From: Marinosulfonomonas sp. PRT-SC04
GTDB lineage: Bacteria > Pseudomonadota > Alphaproteobacteria > Rhodobacterales > Rhodobacteraceae
Length of the DNA stretch: 6,148 bases
Reading direction: 5' to 3'
Assembly (NCBI GenBank): GCA_001321835.1
Contig: JPUR01000238.1
Location: 1-6,148, forward strand
The position numbers were made by a program, and so were the translations under genes. The notes beneath the pieces are model-generated. The model ran no database searches. It was not told where the DNA came from and saw only the letters and a program-made list of their open reading frames with translations. Of this stretch, positions 1 through 6,112 are shown in pieces. The stretch's first letter is position 1. Each line of letters starts with the position of its first letter.

Positions 1-481
1 CTTTCGATCTATTTTGAGGGGAGGTTAGACGACGTGCTCGACATCTAGGCTAACCACGTGACACGGAATTCTGAACACCCTCTTTCTAGCAGGAGAGTGG
101 TCATTGGCCCACAATAGGCGAACGGCAGCTAAGTCCGGCTCAGCCGACCTCTAGCACATAAAAATGCTGCGCCGTGCATCAATGGCCGGTTCGGGGATAC
201 TGCATCGCAGCGATAGGGGCCTTGATGAAAACCGAGTATGGGCCGACCGTCAAACTTTGCAAAGGTCACTAACTGCGCTTTGCTGCCGTCCACACAATTC
301 TCTGAATGGCTGACATTGAATTTGAGCACTGAATGTCGGCTTCCTCTTTCCGGCGATGATAACCGAGCACTTGCAGCAAGCGCCAACAATCTATCTGTGG
401 TGGCAAACGGCAAGGACCGCTTTGGGGCTGGTAGCTGTCTTTGGATACTCATGGCCCCAAGGCCCGCTGGGCTGACATTAC

Positions 482-519
482 AAAACGCCCACATCAGTTT
501 TGGAGTGGGCGGGTTTTTT
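482..519 (+). terminator. Intrinsic terminator, possibly bidirectional
   Basis: A 7-bp perfect stem (CGCCCAC at 486-492 with GTGGGCG at 505-511) encloses a 12-nt loop. It is followed after two G by six T (514-519) and soon by another TTTT. Upstream of the stem lies AAAA (482-485), which becomes a short T-tract on the minus strand. The structure could therefore also stop minus-strand transcripts arriving from the integrase remnant. The plus orientation is stronger. No recognised gene on the plus strand feeds into it within this window. Confidence 0.7.
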
Positions 520-538
520 GCGTTTTGAGGTGAAAGTC

Positions 539-592
539 TTAGACAACGCTCTGCGTAAGCCATTGATATTTAATGCTCGGAATATTGTCTAA
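539..592. repeat. 8-bp perfect inverted repeat, 38-nt spacer
   Basis: TTAGACAA at 539-546 and TTGTCTAA at 585-592 are exact reverse complements. They lie between the terminator and the tRNA-like end next to the integrase remnant, in an AT-rich stretch. They could be a recombinase arm or accessory-protein site or an operator. An 8-bp match at this spacing can also arise by chance. Confidence 0.3.
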
Positions 593-629
593 AAATACGC
601 TAAGATATTGAAATAAAACGGTTATGGTA

Positions 630-647
630 GTTCTGCTGGGATCACCA
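630..647 (+). other. tRNA 3'-end-like segment, candidate attachment-site remnant
   Basis: The 18 bases at 630-647 read as the 3' side of a tRNA T-stem (TTCTGC), a 7-nt acceptor strand (TGGGATC), discriminator A and CCA. No intact tRNA body precedes it: the bases upstream do not make a proper T-loop or T-stem partner, and there is no D or anticodon arm. A tRNA 3' end without its tRNA, 25 bp from the stop codon of an integrase remnant (672), is what remains when an element integrates into a tRNA gene. In that case one junction keeps only the duplicated 3' end. The tRNA identity is not determined. The pattern is read by eye and a chance match is possible. Confidence 0.42.
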
Positions 648-671
648 AACATCATTTATTCCCCTTGTTTT

Positions 672-885
672 TCAATGTGTGCCTTTGTTTTTGGCGAACA
701 TGTCAGCAATGTTCACCACTGTTTGTTCGCCGTTTGGTCGTGTCATTAGCTTGTCCACCGCGGAATCAGCCATCAATTCGCGGTTAGCGTCGGCAATGTA
801 TCTCTGCACTTCTGCCAAGCGGAGGTTTTCCGCAGGCCGTGATGCGCAAGATGAAAGGCCGCCGTGCCTTAAGGTGCAGCGTGAA
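672..885 (-). pseudogene. Decayed C-terminal fragment of a tyrosine recombinase (integrase)
   Basis: The minus-strand frame ending with TGA at 672-674 gives LRLAEVQRYIADANREL from 824 downward. This is the typical C-terminal end of phage/island integrases, where the Tyr (codon 800-798) is the DNA-cleaving nucleophile. In a different frame just upstream, 841-821 reads HGLRKTS, the box II motif with the second catalytic Arg (codon 832-830). Before that, 885-874 reads FTLH, which normally joins directly to GLRKT. A 35-nt stretch (839-873) is inserted between them. In intact enzymes the Arg-to-Tyr distance is roughly 33-36 residues. Here it is about 10 codons, so some two dozen residues are missing as well as the frame being broken. 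The N-terminal and core-binding domains are absent. The enzyme must be inactive. The neighbouring tRNA-like end supports an old integration junction. The family call rests on motifs seen by eye. Confidence 0.6.
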
Positions 886-963
886 GTCCCGAAATTAAAA
901 CCACGACGGGGGATGCTGCCGAAAATCCGGTTTCCAGTCGGCGCTAAAATACGAGCCGAAACA

Positions 964-1311
964 TTATTCGTCGGACCGGCAAAACAGATTATACACCAGC
1001 TCAATCATTTGGCGGGCTTTGTCGTCGGACAACGCGTAGAACATCACCTTGCCCTCACGACGGCAACTGACCAACCCCTCCAGACGCAACCGCGCCAATT
1101 GCTGGCTAACGGCGGCTTGCCGCGTGGACAAAAGATGCTCCAACTCGGTGACGGATTTCTCGCCCGAGGCCAGATGACACAGGATCATCAAGCGCCCCTC
1201 ATGCGACAGCGCCTTTAGAAAACTGGCTGCTGCCTCGGACTGGGTGACCATATCACCGGCATTAACCGGCGCCTTATCATCGTTGTTATATGCATGTGCC
1301 GAAGGAGCCAA
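964..1311 (-). CDS. ArsR-family repressor, BigR/SqrR-like two-cysteine persulfide/redox sensor
   Basis: This 115-residue winged-helix repressor has the ArsR core LKALSHEGRLMIL (32-44), a helix-turn-helix with recognition helix around 64-81 (RQAAVSQQLARLRLEGLV) and a beta-wing at 82-94. It lacks the CxC metal site of ArsR/SmtB metal sensors. Instead it has Cys45 in helix 2 and Cys111 near the C-terminus, 66 residues apart. That is the spacing of the sensing pair in BigR (42/108) and SqrR (41/107), which form a disulfide or polysulfide bridge and release DNA when sulfide or persulfide rises. Cys83 in the wing is extra. The start is a TTG, preceded by AAGGG with an 8-nt gap. An internal ATG at 1251 would give 95 residues but has little ribosome binding site. 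It lies 95 bp downstream of the dehydratase gene on the same strand. No sulfide-oxidation gene is in view, so its target is unknown. Confidence 0.88.
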   Translation of the reverse strand: MAPSAHAYNNDDKAPVNAGDMVTQSEAAASFLKALSHEGRLMILCHLASGEKSVTELEHLLSTRQAAVSQQLARLRLEGLVSCRREGKVMFYALSDDKARQMIELVYNLFCRSDE

Positions 1312-1406
1312 AATCGATACCCTTATGTGAAAAAAACCATCTGTATCAGCACATTAACATGGCCTGTCAGCAATAGCGAGAATATCACGGCATTGGGGGT
1401 CTATAG

Positions 1407-2644
1407 TTATTCTTTGCGCATCGGGGCACCACCTTCAAAGCGGTTTTCACTGTGGTAATCGCAGGGTGCATCTTGCATTTCCAAGTGTAGTCCACTACCT
1501 CTATAGGGGTGGGCGCGGGCCAGATCTTCGTCAAAATCGATGCCAAGTCCGGGTGCGTCCGGGGCGATCACATAGCCGTTTTCCCATTTGAGCGTGTGTT
1601 TGATCAATGCCATGTGAAAGGCGCCGCCGGTCTGGATGGTCTCGACCATCAACAGATTTGGGATTGAGGCGCCGAAATGGATGTTGGCAGCCCATTCAAC
1701 CGGTCCGCATACAGATGCGGTGCCATTTGCGCGTTGTAAACCTCGGCCATTGCGGCGATTTTCTTGCACTCCCAAATGCCGCCAGCCCGCCCCAGTGCCG
1801 GTTGCAGGATGCTGGCCGCGCCGCTGCGCAACACCGGTGCAAATTCGGCCTTGGTGGTCAGGCGCTCGCCGGTGGCGATCGGAATGGCGCAGGCGTTGGC
1901 GACTTTGGCCTTTTGTGCGACGTTATCAGGCGGTACCGGTTCCTCAAACCACAGCGGTTGGTAAGGCTCAAGCGCACGGCCCAGCCGGATCGCGCCGGCG
2001 GTGCTGAACTGGCCGTGGGTGCCGATCAGCAGATCGGCGCGATCACCGACAGCTTCGCGAATGGCTTTGCAGAACGCCACTGTGCGATTAATATCGCGTA
2101 TCGCTGGCATGTGGCCACCGCGCACGGTGTAGGGGCCGGCAGGGTCAAATTTTATTGCAGTAAAGCCCAGCGAGACCATTTCAGCGGCAGATTCAGCGGC
2201 CATTTCCGGCGAGGTCCAGAACGCATCAGTGTCGTGGTGCGGCAGCGGATACAGATAGGTGTAGGAGCGCAGACGCTCGTTCATCATCCCGCCGAGCAAA
2301 GCCCAAACCGGACGATCCCGCGCTTTGCCTAAAATATCCCAGCAGGCAATTTCAAGGCCTGAAAATGCGCCCATCACCGTCAAATCCGGTCGCTGGGTAA
2401 AGCCGGAAGAATAGGCGCGGCGAAACATCATCTCAATGTTTTCGGGGTTTTCGCCCTGCATGTGGCGGCTGAAAACATCGCCGATCACCGCCTGCATTGC
2501 CTCGGGGCCAACCGAGGCTGCGTAGCATTCGCCGTAGCCGGTGATGCCACACGCCGTGGTCAGTTTGGTGAAAATCCAGTAGCGCCCGCCCCAGCCCGGG
2601 GCCGGTGGGGCGACCACGAATATTTCGAGGTCTTGCAGCTTCAT
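1407..2644 (-). pseudogene. Enolase-superfamily (mandelate racemase/MLE type) acid-sugar dehydratase-like gene with a -1 frameshift
   Basis: With one base restored the gene encodes 412 residues, usual for galactonate/mannonate-type dehydratases, which remove water from sugar acids to give 2-keto-3-deoxy acids. The capping domain is followed by a TIM barrel with Lys165 (AIKFD), His210 (GTHGQ), Glu234 (WFEEP), Glu260 (TGERL) and His310 (APHLY). The 26-residue steps between ligand positions and the 100-residue His-His distance equal those I recall for E. coli DgoD. The reading frame breaks after Ala313 at about 1705-1706, where the minus strand has GCGGACC and the other frame needs GCGGGACC. Downstream the second frame continues cleanly (GPVEWAANIHFG to MRKE). 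As it stands the product would end at 331 residues. Position 208, where DgoD has its first metal-binding Asp, is Gly, and position 283, the dyad Asp, is Ala. The start overlaps the dehydrogenase stop (ATGA), suggesting translational coupling. The substrate is not determinable. Confidence 0.8.
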
Positions 2645-3726
2645 TTGAAGATCACAACATTGCGGCGCGCAGCCCCTGTGCGGGTGTCGGCAATCGCCTC
2701 GTTGATTTGATCCAGCGAATAGCGGCCTGAAACCAGCTCGTCCAGCATCAAACGACCCTGTTGGTACAGATCAATCATCCACGGGATGTCGCGTTTCAGA
2801 ACCACATCGCCCATTTTACAACCAATCATCGCTTGGCCGGTGGCGGCGGTGATCACGGGTTCATAGCTGGCTTTTTCGCCGGAATGCGGCATGCCGACCA
2901 TCACCAGTTTGCCGCCCATCGCCAAATAGCGCGACGCGGTTTCGTAAACGGCAATCGCGCCAACGGTGACAAACACCGCGTCAGCCATCTTGCCGCCGGT
3001 GATTTTACGCACCGCATTCCATGGCTTGGGATCGCTCGCCAACACCCCGTGGGTCGCGCCGAATTCTTTGGCCGCGTCCAGCTTATCCTCAATCATATCA
3101 ATGGCGATGATTTTGGCAGCACCGGCAATCCGCGCGCCCTGAATGGCGTTCAGCCCGACCCCGCCAGCCCCGATCACCACAGCGGTTTGACCGGGGCGCA
3201 GGCCAGCGGTGTTGACCACAGCACCAATGCCGGTGATCACCCCGCAAGACAAAAGACAAGCCGCATCCATCGGCATATCATCAGGGATAAGCGCCAGTTG
3301 GCTGGGGTCTACCACCACCCGTTCCGCGAAGGCCCCGCACGCCAAGGCCTGTTCAATCGGGGCGCCGTCAACGGTGGTGATCGGCCCGTCCATTTTGGCC
3401 TGAGAGGTGCAGATCACCGCCGCACCCGTGCTGCATGGCACACAGTTACCGCAGGCGCGGATCAGGGTGACGATGACACTGTTGCCAAGCGCGTAGCCTT
3501 TGACATTGGCGCCGATGGCGGTGATTTTACCCGCTGCCTCGTGGCCATAAACTGCAGGCAGAGTGCCGCCCCAGCCGCCATCCATATAGGAAATATCGGA
3601 ATGGCAAATCGCACAGGCCTCCAGCGTGACCTCGACTTCGCCCTGATCTGGGGCGCGCAAGATCACGGTTTCAATGCTCAGGGGCTGGCCGAATTCATGG
3701 GCCACCGCAGCGCGAATTTTTGTCAT
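2641..3726 (-). CDS. Zinc-dependent MDR alcohol dehydrogenase, NAD-type
   Basis: This 361-residue cytoplasmic medium-chain dehydrogenase oxidises an alcohol or sugar hydroxyl with NAD. The catalytic zinc ligands are Cys41 (CHSD), His62 (GHE) and Cys161 (LLSCG). The structural zinc site is complete, with Cys92, Cys95, Cys98 and Cys106 in the classic CX2CX2CX7C loop. The Rossmann motif GAGGVG (186-191) is followed by Asp210 at the end of the second strand, which favours NAD over NADP. The layout and CGVITGIGAV stretch resemble class III-like dehydrogenases, but the natural substrate cannot be read from the sequence. The ATG at 3726 is chosen because AGGAG lies 7 nt before it and the protein then begins where the family does. 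An in-frame extension to 3831 would run back into the transporter gene. It sits 44 bp after the transporter stop and overlaps the dehydratase start by 4 bp. Confidence 0.93.
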   Translation of the reverse strand: MTKIRAAVAHEFGQPLSIETVILRAPDQGEVEVTLEACAICHSDISYMDGGWGGTLPAVYGHEAAGKITAIGANVKGYALGNSVIVTLIRACGNCVPCSTGAAVICTSQAKMDGPITTVDGAPIEQALACGAFAERVVVDPSQLALIPDDMPMDAACLLSCGVITGIGAVVNTAGLRPGQTAVVIGAGGVGLNAIQGARIAGAAKIIAIDMIEDKLDAAKEFGATHGVLASDPKPWNAVRKITGGKMADAVFVTVGAIAVYETASRYLAMGGKLVMVGMPHSGEKASYEPVITAATGQAMIGCKMGDVVLKRDIPWMIDLYQQGRLMLDELVSGRYSLDQINEAIADTRTGAARRNVVIFK

Positions 3727-3739
3727 GTTATCTCTCCTT
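3727..3739 (-). promoter_or_regulatory. Ribosome binding site of the dehydrogenase gene
   Basis: On the minus strand AAGGAGAGA (3739-3731) is followed by TAAC and the ATG at 3726. The spacing from AGGAG to ATG is 7 nt. It lies in the 44-bp gap after the transporter stop. It fixes the dehydrogenase start at 3726 against the longer in-frame alternative. Confidence 0.85.
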
Positions 3740-3770
3740 GTTCCGGTCAAAAGTGTAAGGAACGGGCCGC

Positions 3771-4994
3771 TCATGGCAAGATGTTTTTGCGCCTTTTTGC
3801 TTTGAAGGGGGAGATATAAATGCCGATGCAAATAGCGATCAGCCCCATTGAGAGCAGGAACGGCGCGCCGGGCATGTAAACTGGCGCTTGCGGGGAGATG
3901 AAGTAGCTGAAGGTTTGGGTCATCAACAACGGTGACAGGATCATCCCGATCGAGCTGACGCTGGCCAAAACCCCCTGTAATTCACCTTGTTGATTGTCGT
4001 CAGCGGCCCGTGACATGATCGACAGCAGCGCCGGTCCGGTGATGGCGCCAAGTGCGGTTAGCGGGGTCATCAGCAGGATGATGGTGCCGTTCGTAATCAG
4101 CGCCATTGCCAAAAATGCGACCATGTTCAGGGCCAAGCCCAACAGCACAGTCTTGGCCTCGCCGATGCGCGGGATGATCACGCGGATCAAGCCGCCCTGC
4201 ACCACGGCGATGGAAATGCCAAAGGCGGCCAATGAATAGCCCACCATCAACCCGTCCCAGCCAAACCGCTCGCGGGTGAAATAGGCCCAAACCGCAGGGT
4301 AGACGAAAAAGGCGATCGAATAGAGGAAATGCACCAGCATCAGGGCCTTTAGTTTTGGCAGGTGGCTGATGCTTTTGAAGGCGCCAAACGGGTTGGCACG
4401 GCGCCATTCAAACGGGCGGCGGATCGCGTTGGTGACGGTTTCGGGCAGGATGAAATAGCCAAAGACAAAGTTGGCAGCGGCCAAAGCGGCGGCGGCATAG
4501 AATGGCGCGCGGGGGCCGAATGTGGACAGGAACCCGCCGATCAGCGGCCCCAGAACAAAGCCGATGCCAAAGGCGGCGCTGACCAATCCGAAGTTTTTCG
4601 CCTTGTCTTTGGCGGTTGAAATATCGGCCATATAGGCGGTGGCGGTGGATTGGGTGGCGGCGGTGACACCGCCAACGATGCGCCCAGCCAAAAGGATCCA
4701 GATGCTGCCCGCCACCGCCATCACCAGATAATCCAGCGCCATGAAAAACAGGGACACCAGCAGCACGCGGCGCCGCCCAAACCGGTCAGACAGACTGCCG
4801 ATGATGGGGGAAAACAAGAACTGCATCACCGCAAAACTGGTGGCCAAAAGCCCGCCCCAAACTGCGGCGGATGCCAGATTTGTGCCACGCAATTCGCGAA
4901 TTAAATCCGGCATCACCGGCATGATCAGCCCGATGCCCATGGCATCGATCACCAGTGTGATCATGATGAATAAAATTGGCAGGCGGGTCTTCAT
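3771..4994 (-). CDS. MFS transporter of the TetA (TCR/Tet, DHA1) type
   Basis: This is a 407-residue inner-membrane protein, predicted to have 12 transmembrane helices. Helix 1 carries LVIDAMGIGLIMPVMPDL (14-31) with Asp17, matching the TetA signature DAVGIGLIMPVLP. Motif A, GSLSDRFGRRR (66-76), lies in the loop between helices 2 and 3, with the essential Asp70. Arg105 (AGRIVGG) is the motif B arginine of helix 4. Motif C, the antiporter signature of drug/H+ exporters, is in helix 5 (GIGFVLGPLIGG, 143-154). QQGELQG (335-341) matches the second half of TetA proteins. Family knowledge points to proton-driven efflux. The substrate is unknown, and tetracycline should not be assumed from similarity alone. 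The ATG at 4994 gives a TetA-like N-terminus. A TTG at 5015 would add 7 residues of no family resemblance. It lies 95 bp after the lactonase gene and 44 bp before the dehydrogenase, so it is probably in their operon. Confidence 0.88.
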   Translation of the reverse strand: MKTRLPILFIMITLVIDAMGIGLIMPVMPDLIRELRGTNLASAAVWGGLLATSFAVMQFLFSPIIGSLSDRFGRRRVLLVSLFFMALDYLVMAVAGSIWILLAGRIVGGVTAATQSTATAYMADISTAKDKAKNFGLVSAAFGIGFVLGPLIGGFLSTFGPRAPFYAAAALAAANFVFGYFILPETVTNAIRRPFEWRRANPFGAFKSISHLPKLKALMLVHFLYSIAFFVYPAVWAYFTRERFGWDGLMVGYSLAAFGISIAVVQGGLIRVIIPRIGEAKTVLLGLALNMVAFLAMALITNGTIILLMTPLTALGAITGPALLSIMSRAADDNQQGELQGVLASVSSIGMILSPLLMTQTFSYFISPQAPVYMPGAPFLLSMGLIAICIGIYISPFKAKRRKNILP

Positions 4995-5089
4995 AAGCTT
5001 GGGTCCAGTGCGCAATCCATATGTGTTACCGACCTAAACCAACGAGTTCAATATTATTTTGAAATTTGGGTTGCGTCGTGGGCGCGGCC

Positions 5090-5884
5090 TCAGATGTGGC
5101 CTTGTTGCTGAAGGAATTCGGTCAGAAGGGCAGCGTAGTTTTCTGGCTGCTCGATACAAGGTAAATGCGCCGCCTTGCGGATCAGTTGAAACCGCGACCC
5201 TCTGATTAAATCGGCGGTTTCGCGCACCAGATCCGGCGGGGTTGAACCATCCTCAGACCCCGCAATGGCCAAGGTAGGTAGGCTCAGGCGGGCCGTACTT
5301 TCAAATAAATCGGTTTCGGAAATCGCGGCCGAGCAGCCCAGATAGCCATTCAGCGACGTGCGGCACAGCATATGCCGCCAGCCCGCCAGCGCATCCGCTT
5401 TGTCTTGATGAAACCGCGCCGTAAACCAGCGCGCCAGTGTGGCCACTTCAAGGCTCTCAATCCCGCCACGGCGCACTTCGGCTATCCGCTGTTGCCAGAT
5501 TGCGGGGGTGCCGATTTTGGCGGCGGTGTTGGACAGAACCATGGCGCGCACCAGATCCATGCGCTCGGCTGCCAGCCCTTGGGCAATCATTCCGCCAATC
5601 GACAGGCCAACAAAGATACAATCCTTGACCTTAAGATGGTCGAGCAGCGCGGCCGCATCCGCCACCAGATCACCCATGAAATAGTCGCCCTCGGGGGCCG
5701 AACTCAGCCCATGGCCACGGGTGTCATACCGGATCAGGCGCAGGGATTTTGGCAACAATGGCATCAGCTGATCCCAGAGACGTAAATCGGTACCCAACGC
5801 GTTGGAAAACACCACGGCTGGCCCGTTCGGATTGCCTTCGTCGGCATAATGTGTGGCCATGCCATTTAGGGTTATCATCTGCAT
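5090..5884 (-). CDS. pcaD: 3-oxoadipate enol-lactonase-like alpha/beta hydrolase (PcaD family)
   Basis: The 264-residue cytoplasmic hydrolase has the PcaD N-terminal pattern VVFSNALGTDLRLWD (24-38) and YDTRGHGLS (53-61). The nucleophile elbow GLSIGG (93-98) contains Ser95. Acidic Asp212 (SEDGSTPP) and His240 (KAAHLPCIEQP) complete the triad. Length and order fit enol-lactonases of the beta-ketoadipate pathway, which hydrolyse 3-oxoadipate enol-lactone to 3-oxoadipate. No pcaB, pcaC or pcaHG gene is nearby, so it may be a paralogue acting on another lactone, perhaps one made by the neighbouring dehydrogenase. The ATG at 5884 is chosen because it overlaps the TGA of the upstream reading frame (TGATG), implying coupled translation. 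The ribosome binding site itself is weak. A second ATG two codons on (5878) is possible. An in-frame extension to 5977 runs through the upstream gene's tail and has no family resemblance. Confidence 0.85.
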   Translation of the reverse strand: MQMITLNGMATHYADEGNPNGPAVVFSNALGTDLRLWDQLMPLLPKSLRLIRYDTRGHGLSSAPEGDYFMGDLVADAAALLDHLKVKDCIFVGLSIGGMIAQGLAAERMDLVRAMVLSNTAAKIGTPAIWQQRIAEVRRGGIESLEVATLARWFTARFHQDKADALAGWRHMLCRTSLNGYLGCSAAISETDLFESTARLSLPTLAIAGSEDGSTPPDLVRETADLIRGSRFQLIRKAAHLPCIEQPENYAALLTEFLQQQGHI

Positions 5885-6042
5885 CAATACGGTAATCCCA
5901 TGTAGTTTTTGACCAACAGCATGTTGGCACTGCCCCGCTGAACCGCAAGCCGCGCCAAGGCTTGTTTCACGTCGCAATCAAGCGGTTCATCATCCTTGTC
6001 ATGATAGGCTGCAATCAACAGATTATACAAATAATGAATGTT
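5884..6042 (-). pseudogene. C-terminal remnant of an unrecognised gene cut off by an IS
   Basis: A minus-strand frame of 52 codons runs from the probable IS border to a TGA at 5886-5884. It includes LIAAYHDKDDEPLD, then CDVKQALARLAVQRG and SANMLLVKNYMGLPY at its end. I do not recognise the family. It is soluble in character, with a likely helix at QALARLAVQ. Reasons to take it as real: its stop overlaps the lactonase start (TGATG), the amino-acid make-up is ordinary, and nothing else explains the sequence. It has no credible start. A TAG (6045-6043) stands in frame at the IS border and no ribosome binding site precedes the first TTG (6030). The IS insertion therefore probably removed the 5' part. 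The TAG may belong to the target or junction sequence. It could alternatively be a tiny intact ORF, but I think this less likely. Confidence 0.5.
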
Positions 6043-6054
6043 CTATGGAACCTC

Positions 6055-6084
6055 TGAACAACGCCCAGATTTCTGTGCTATAAT
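6055..6084 (+). promoter_or_regulatory. Transposase promoter
   Basis: A perfect TATAAT lies at 6079-6084. The hexamer TGAACA (6055-6060), 18 bp upstream, matches TTGACA at four of six positions and lies inside the presumed terminal repeat. Transcription would begin around 6090-6092, about 20 bp before the TTG start, leaving the ribosome binding site at 6101-6105 in the leader. Confidence 0.55.
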
Positions 6085-6112
6085 TCTGGCAGTAATTACA
6101 GAGGATTTGGCC

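Larger units (their letters stand above)
1..629. other. Gene-less stretch with hairpins, no recognisable coding sequence
   Basis: I see no gene here. The two longest open frames (129-563 minus, 238-528 plus) lie on top of each other, match no family I know and have no ribosome binding site. A plus-strand frame is open from the window edge to a TAG at 46-48. It could be the tail of a gene outside the window, but 15 codons are too few to say. What the stretch does hold is a series of hairpins. They are 177-187 with 218-227 (one bulge, enclosing a small ATCG/CGAT hairpin at 204-214), 309-317 with 332-340 (one U·G pair) and 422-428 with 454-460. A clear intrinsic terminator follows at 482-519. 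The 240-345 segment also resembles, from memory only, non-coding sequence seen repeatedly in marine Rhodobacterales genomes. Confidence 0.6.

Noticed and set aside
1..48. Plus-strand frame open from the window edge to TAG at 46-48
   Set aside because: Only 15 codons are visible, so it cannot be told from chance. It may be the tail of a gene further left.
129..563. Long open frames on both strands (129-563 minus, 238-528 plus)
   Set aside because: They overlap each other, lack ribosome binding sites, match no family I know and run through the hairpins and terminator.
539..655. 38-codon minus-strand ORF with AAGGGG before ATG ATG, reading GDPSRTT near its start
   Set aside because: GDPSRT-type peptides are what antisense reading of a tRNA 3' end gives. 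The tRNA-like segment at 630-647 explains it better than a gene.
1330..1362. Possible terminator between the dehydratase and ArsR genes (CCAT/ATGG stem before seven T on the minus strand)
   Set aside because: The stem is only 4-5 bp with a loop of about 18 nt, too weak to call.
2761..3819. Very long plus-strand open frame opposite the dehydrogenase
   Set aside because: It is the antisense shadow of a GC-rich gene. The minus-strand frame has complete zinc and NAD motifs.
3727..3831. N-terminal extension of the dehydrogenase to 3831
   Set aside because: It overlaps the transporter's C-terminus and adds residues unlike the family, while the ATG at 3726 has a strong ribosome binding site.
4995..5089. 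Possible promoter before the transporter gene (TTGAAC, 17 bp, TAACAC on the minus strand)
   Set aside because: The -10 matches only three of six bases. The 95-bp gap may simply be an operon spacer.
5885..5977. N-terminal extension of the lactonase to 5977
   Set aside because: The added residues have no family match, and another frame through the same bases ends exactly at the 5884 ATG.
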